Shown here piece after piece: positions 37,052 through 39,832 of a DNA stretch of 39,832 nt (the first letter of the stretch is position 1; each line of letters opens with the position of its first letter). The notes beneath the pieces are model-generated. The model made no database searches. It was not told where the DNA came from and saw only the letters and a program-made list of their open reading frames with translations. This DNA is from Candidatus Thioglobus sp. (GTDB lineage Bacteria; Pseudomonadota; Gammaproteobacteria; PS1; Pseudothioglobaceae): NCBI GenBank assembly GCA_008364125.1, contig VSKZ01000002.1, positions 1 to 39,832 of the forward strand. The letters are read 5' to 3'. Position numbers and translations under genes: made by a program.

Positions 37052-38410
37052 ATGAAAAATATTAACGCCATTATTCTCGCTGCTGGAAAAGGTGCGCGGA
37101 TGAGGTCAGACAAGCCGAAAGTTTTGCAAGTTTTGTCTGGTAAAACTCTGCTTGAATATGTAATAGATAGCGCCCACAAACTTTGCGCGAAAATGTATGT
37201 GGTGTATGGTTTTGGCGGCGAAAAGGTGCAACAGACAATTAAAAGTGATTGGATTAACTGGGTTGAGCAGGCCGAGCAACTTGGCACTGGACACGCAGTT
37301 ATGCAGGCGCTGGGGCAGATTGAAGACGGCGTTATTTGCCTAATTTTGTATGGTGATGTGCCGTTGATTACGCAAAAATCACTGCAAAAACTCATCGCCG
37401 AGGCGCAAAAAAATAGTGCTGCCTTGCTTACTATTGACTTGGAAAATCCAACAGGTTACGGTAGAATTGTGCGTCAAAATGGGCAGATAAAAGGCATTGT
37501 TGAAGAGCAGGATGCAAGCGACGAACAGCGGGCTATTTGCGAGGTCAACACAGGGATTATGGCTTTTGATAGTAGTTTATTAAGGCGCTATTTAAAGGCG
37601 CTTGACAATGACACTGCGCAGGGCGAATTTTATTTGACAGACATTATTGCAATTGCAGTTGCCGATGGCAAGGAAGTCGCATCAGTAGTTGCAGAAGACG
37701 AAATGGAGGTAGCGGGCGTGAACGATAAAGAGCAATTAGCAGGATTAGAAAGGGCCTTGCAAAAAAAACAAGCAAAGCAATTTATGCAAGACGGTTTGAC
37801 GCTAAAAGACCCGTCTCGCTTTGATTGTCGTGGCAATTTTAGCTTTGGCAAAGATTGTATTTGCGATATAAATGTATTGATTGAGGGTGAGGTTTCTTTG
37901 GGCAACAATACGCTAATTGCGCCGAACTGCATATTAAAAAACGCTAAAATCGGCAATAATGTGGTTATTCTCGCAAACACAATAATTGATGGCGCAACTA
38001 TTGATAGCGGTGCTACCATCGGTCCATTCGCTCGCATTCGCCCAGAAACGGACATAGGCGCCAACGCCAAAATCGGTAATTTTGTTGAAGTGAAAAAATC
38101 CGTTATTGGTGCAAATTCAAAAATCTCGCACCTGAGTTATGTGGGCGATACCGTGATGGGCAAGGGCGTAAACATCGGCGCTGGAGTGATTACCTGCAAC
38201 TATGACGGCGCAAATAAACACCAAACTAACATCGAAGACGGCGCATTTGTTGGCTCAGGCTCGCAGCTTATTGCCCCAGTTGTAGTGGGCAAAAACGCCA
38301 CCATCGGTGCTGGTTCAACCATCAGCAAGAACGCGCCAGCAGAGCAATTAACTCTCAGCCGCAGCAAACAAACCAGCCTTAAAAACTGGAACAAACCCAG
38401 TAAAAAATAA
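37052..38410 (+). CDS. glmU: Bifunctional GlmU: glucosamine-1-P acetyltransferase / GlcNAc-1-P uridyltransferase
   Basis: Makes UDP-GlcNAc, the precursor of peptidoglycan and lipopolysaccharide. The 452-residue protein has the N-terminal nucleotidyltransferase domain starting AIILAAGKGARM with K for the phosphate (DKPKVL), then YGDVPL and E.NTG, and from about residue 250 the left-handed beta-helix of hexapeptide repeats with NYDGANKHQT and the acetyltransferase histidine region. No clear ribosome binding site is seen. It is convergent with trpB, 2 bases between stops. Confidence 0.97.
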   Translation: MKNINAIILAAGKGARMRSDKPKVLQVLSGKTLLEYVIDSAHKLCAKMYVVYGFGGEKVQQTIKSDWINWVEQAEQLGTGHAVMQALGQIEDGVICLILYGDVPLITQKSLQKLIAEAQKNSAALLTIDLENPTGYGRIVRQNGQIKGIVEEQDASDEQRAICEVNTGIMAFDSSLLRRYLKALDNDTAQGEFYLTDIIAIAVADGKEVASVVAEDEMEVAGVNDKEQLAGLERALQKKQAKQFMQDGLTLKDPSRFDCRGNFSFGKDCICDINVLIEGEVSLGNNTLIAPNCILKNAKIGNNVVILANTIIDGATIDSGATIGPFARIRPETDIGANAKIGNFVEVKKSVIGANSKISHLSYVGDTVMGKGVNIGAGVITCNYDGANKHQTNIEDGAFVGSGSQLIAPVVVGKNATIGAGSTISKNAPAEQLTLSRSKQTSLKNWNKPSKK

Positions 38411-38412
38411 GC

Positions 38413-39618
38413 TTAAAAACTGATGCCTTCAATGTCGGCAATGGTGTGGATGTCCTTGTCGCCTCTACCGGAAAGGTTGATGATGATGTTTTTATCTTTG
38501 CCTAATTCTTGAGCGAGTTTGATTCCGTAAGCAACGGCGTGAGACGATTCCAGCGCTGGCAAAATGCCCTCGGTTTTGGTGAGTGTGTGAAAACCGGCAA
38601 GCGCTTCTTTGTCAGTAATGGCAACATATTTTGCCCGCCCACTGTCTTTTAAATAGGCATGTTCAGGGCCAACGCCGGGATAATCCAAACCGGCGCTAAT
38701 CGAATGCCCTTCGATAATTTGCCCATTTTTATCCTCCATCAAATAAGTGCGATTGCCATGCAACACTCCAACTTCACCGGCGCAAAGTGGTGCTGCATGG
38801 GCAGTTGCACCTTTTTCTAAACCATAACCTGCCGCCTCCACGCCATAAATTGCCACTTGTGAATCGTCAATAAAAGGGTGAAATAAGCCAATTGCATTTG
38901 AGCCACCACCAACACACGCCACCAAAGCATCAGGCAGGCCGCCGACTTGCTGGGCAAATTGCGCCTTTGCCTCTTTGCCGATAACGCTTTGAAAATCGCG
39001 CACCATCAATGGATAAGGGTGCGGGCCGGCAACAGTGCCGATGATGTAAAAAGTGTCGTCAATGTTTGTTACCCAATCGCGCATCGCCTCGTTCAGCGCA
39101 TCTTTGAGCGTTTTTGAGCCCGAGCTTACTGGCACAACTGTTGCCCCCAAAAGCTTCATCCGAAATACATTCAGCGCTTGGCGCGCCACATCGACTTCGC
39201 CCATATAAACCACACATTCCAAACCCAAACGCGCTGCCACCGTTGCCGTTGCTACGCCGTGCTGCCCAGCACCAGTCTCGGCAATAATGCGAGTTTTGCC
39301 GATGCGTTTTGCCAATAGCATTTGTCCGATGGCGTTGTTAATTTTATGCGCGCCAGTGTGATTGAGGTCTTCGCGTTTTAGATAAATCTGCGCCCCGCCA
39401 GTTTTTACGCTGAGATTTTTGGCATGATAAAGCGGTGTTTCACGGCCGACATAATGTTTGAGATCGCTGGCAAATTCAGCCAAAAACTGCGTATCAACGC
39501 TATATTTTTTATAAGCCTCTTTGAGCTCAGACACCGCTGTTATTAATGTTTCCGCAATAAAAGTGCCACCATATTGCTCAAAATGCCCTTTGTCGTCTGG
39601 TAAATTGTATTTTTTCAT
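38413..39618 (-). CDS. trpB: Tryptophan synthase beta chain
   Basis: Condenses indole with serine to tryptophan using PLP. The 401-residue protein has the PLP lysine K92 in [10 protein letters not shown], the catalytic glutamate in AETGAGQHG, the phosphate-binding [10 protein letters not shown] and the C-terminal LSGRGDKD. It follows trpF on the same strand after a 72-base gap. Confidence 0.98.
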   Translation of the reverse strand: MKKYNLPDDKGHFEQYGGTFIAETLITAVSELKEAYKKYSVDTQFLAEFASDLKHYVGRETPLYHAKNLSVKTGGAQIYLKREDLNHTGAHKINNAIGQMLLAKRIGKTRIIAETGAGQHGVATATVAARLGLECVVYMGEVDVARQALNVFRMKLLGATVVPVSSGSKTLKDALNEAMRDWVTNIDDTFYIIGTVAGPHPYPLMVRDFQSVIGKEAKAQFAQQVGGLPDALVACVGGGSNAIGLFHPFIDDSQVAIYGVEAAGYGLEKGATAHAAPLCAGEVGVLHGNRTYLMEDKNGQIIEGHSISAGLDYPGVGPEHAYLKDSGRAKYVAITDKEALAGFHTLTKTEGILPALESSHAVAYGIKLAQELGKDKNIIINLSGRGDKDIHTIADIEGISF

Positions 39619-39690
39619 AATTTTGGAAATGGTTTGTTTAATAATGATAAATATGGTCTCAATGCTGTTAAAACAAAGGCTTAGAAACCC

Positions 39691-39832
39691 TTATTTTACG
39701 CTATTTACAAATTGCTTAATTTTGGCAATATCTTTAATGCCTTTGGAGCTTTCCACACCGCTGGAAACATCTACTGCATAAGGGTTGACTTGAGAAATCG
39801 CCTCAGCAACTGTGGCTGGATTTAAGCCTCCT
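39691..39832 (-). CDS. trpF: Phosphoribosylanthranilate isomerase, C-terminal end only
   Basis: The last 46 codons of a frame running off the window edge. The sequence [25 protein letters not shown] matches the C-terminal phosphate-binding end of TrpF, which converts phosphoribosylanthranilate to CdRP in tryptophan synthesis. The start and catalytic cysteine lie outside. Its place upstream of trpB is the usual trpF-trpB order. Confidence 0.93.
   Translation of the reverse strand, partial: GGLNPATVAEAISQVNPYAVDVSSGVESSKGIKDIAKIKQFVNSVK

Overview
This window looks like a chromosomal segment of a gammaproteobacterium with a moderately AT-rich genome and an autotrophic lifestyle. The basis is gene content: a class I phosphoribulokinase (Calvin cycle), a complete cytochrome bc1 operon (petABC) followed by sspAB, the dnaA-dnaN-recF-gyrB replication cluster, tpiA-secG-tRNA-Leu(GAG), fkpB-ispH, and gammaproteobacterial-type PyrC, SspB and YceF-type Maf. 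It would fit a sulfur-oxidising, Thioglobus/SUP05-like lineage, but no sulfur-oxidation gene lies here, so that placement is inference.

Layout. 1-7.3 kb: the 3' part of ribF converges on pyrC; then a Fic-domain gene sits between matching palindromic repeats, followed by anmK and secA (all minus strand), with dciA divergent from secA. 7.4-11 kb: petA-petB-petC, then sspA-sspB. 11-15.6 kb: bioD on the minus strand, divergent from pyrD(class 1B)-PNPOx-like-leuS, which overlap in a tight operon. 15.6-24.1 kb, all minus strand: chrA, prkB, gyrB, recF, dnaN, dnaA, with a candidate oriC between dnaA and dnaN. 24.2-26 kb: yqhA-like membrane protein, tpiA, secG and tRNA-Leu(GAG). 26-27 kb: a 100-bp imperfect palindrome abutting the tRNA, then a small PD-(D/E)XK nuclease-like gene coupled to folA (minus strand). 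27-31.7 kb: maf/yceF, mfd and a glycine-zipper lipoprotein-like gene. 31.7-37 kb, minus strand: hemE-trpA-accD-fkpB-ispH-pfkB preceded by rpmE. 37-39.8 kb: glmU, then trpB and the 3' end of trpF on the minus strand.

The genes are mostly housekeeping: pyrimidine synthesis (pyrC, pyrD), respiration (petABC), replication and repair (dnaA, dnaN, recF, gyrB, mfd, dciA), carbon fixation and triose metabolism (prkB, tpiA), protein export (secA, secG), cell wall (anmK, glmU) and tryptophan, haem, lipid and isoprenoid synthesis. Coding density is very high, many neighbours overlap by 1-20 bases, and no stretch longer than about 210 bases lacks a gene.

The two places that look accessory are the Fic gene with its 34-bp palindromes and a 40-bp tandem array reaching the pyrC start codon (1.8-3.14 kb), and the palindrome plus nuclease-like gene just after tRNA-Leu (26.0-26.5 kb). 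I see no CRISPR array, prophage, transposase or complete known defence system.
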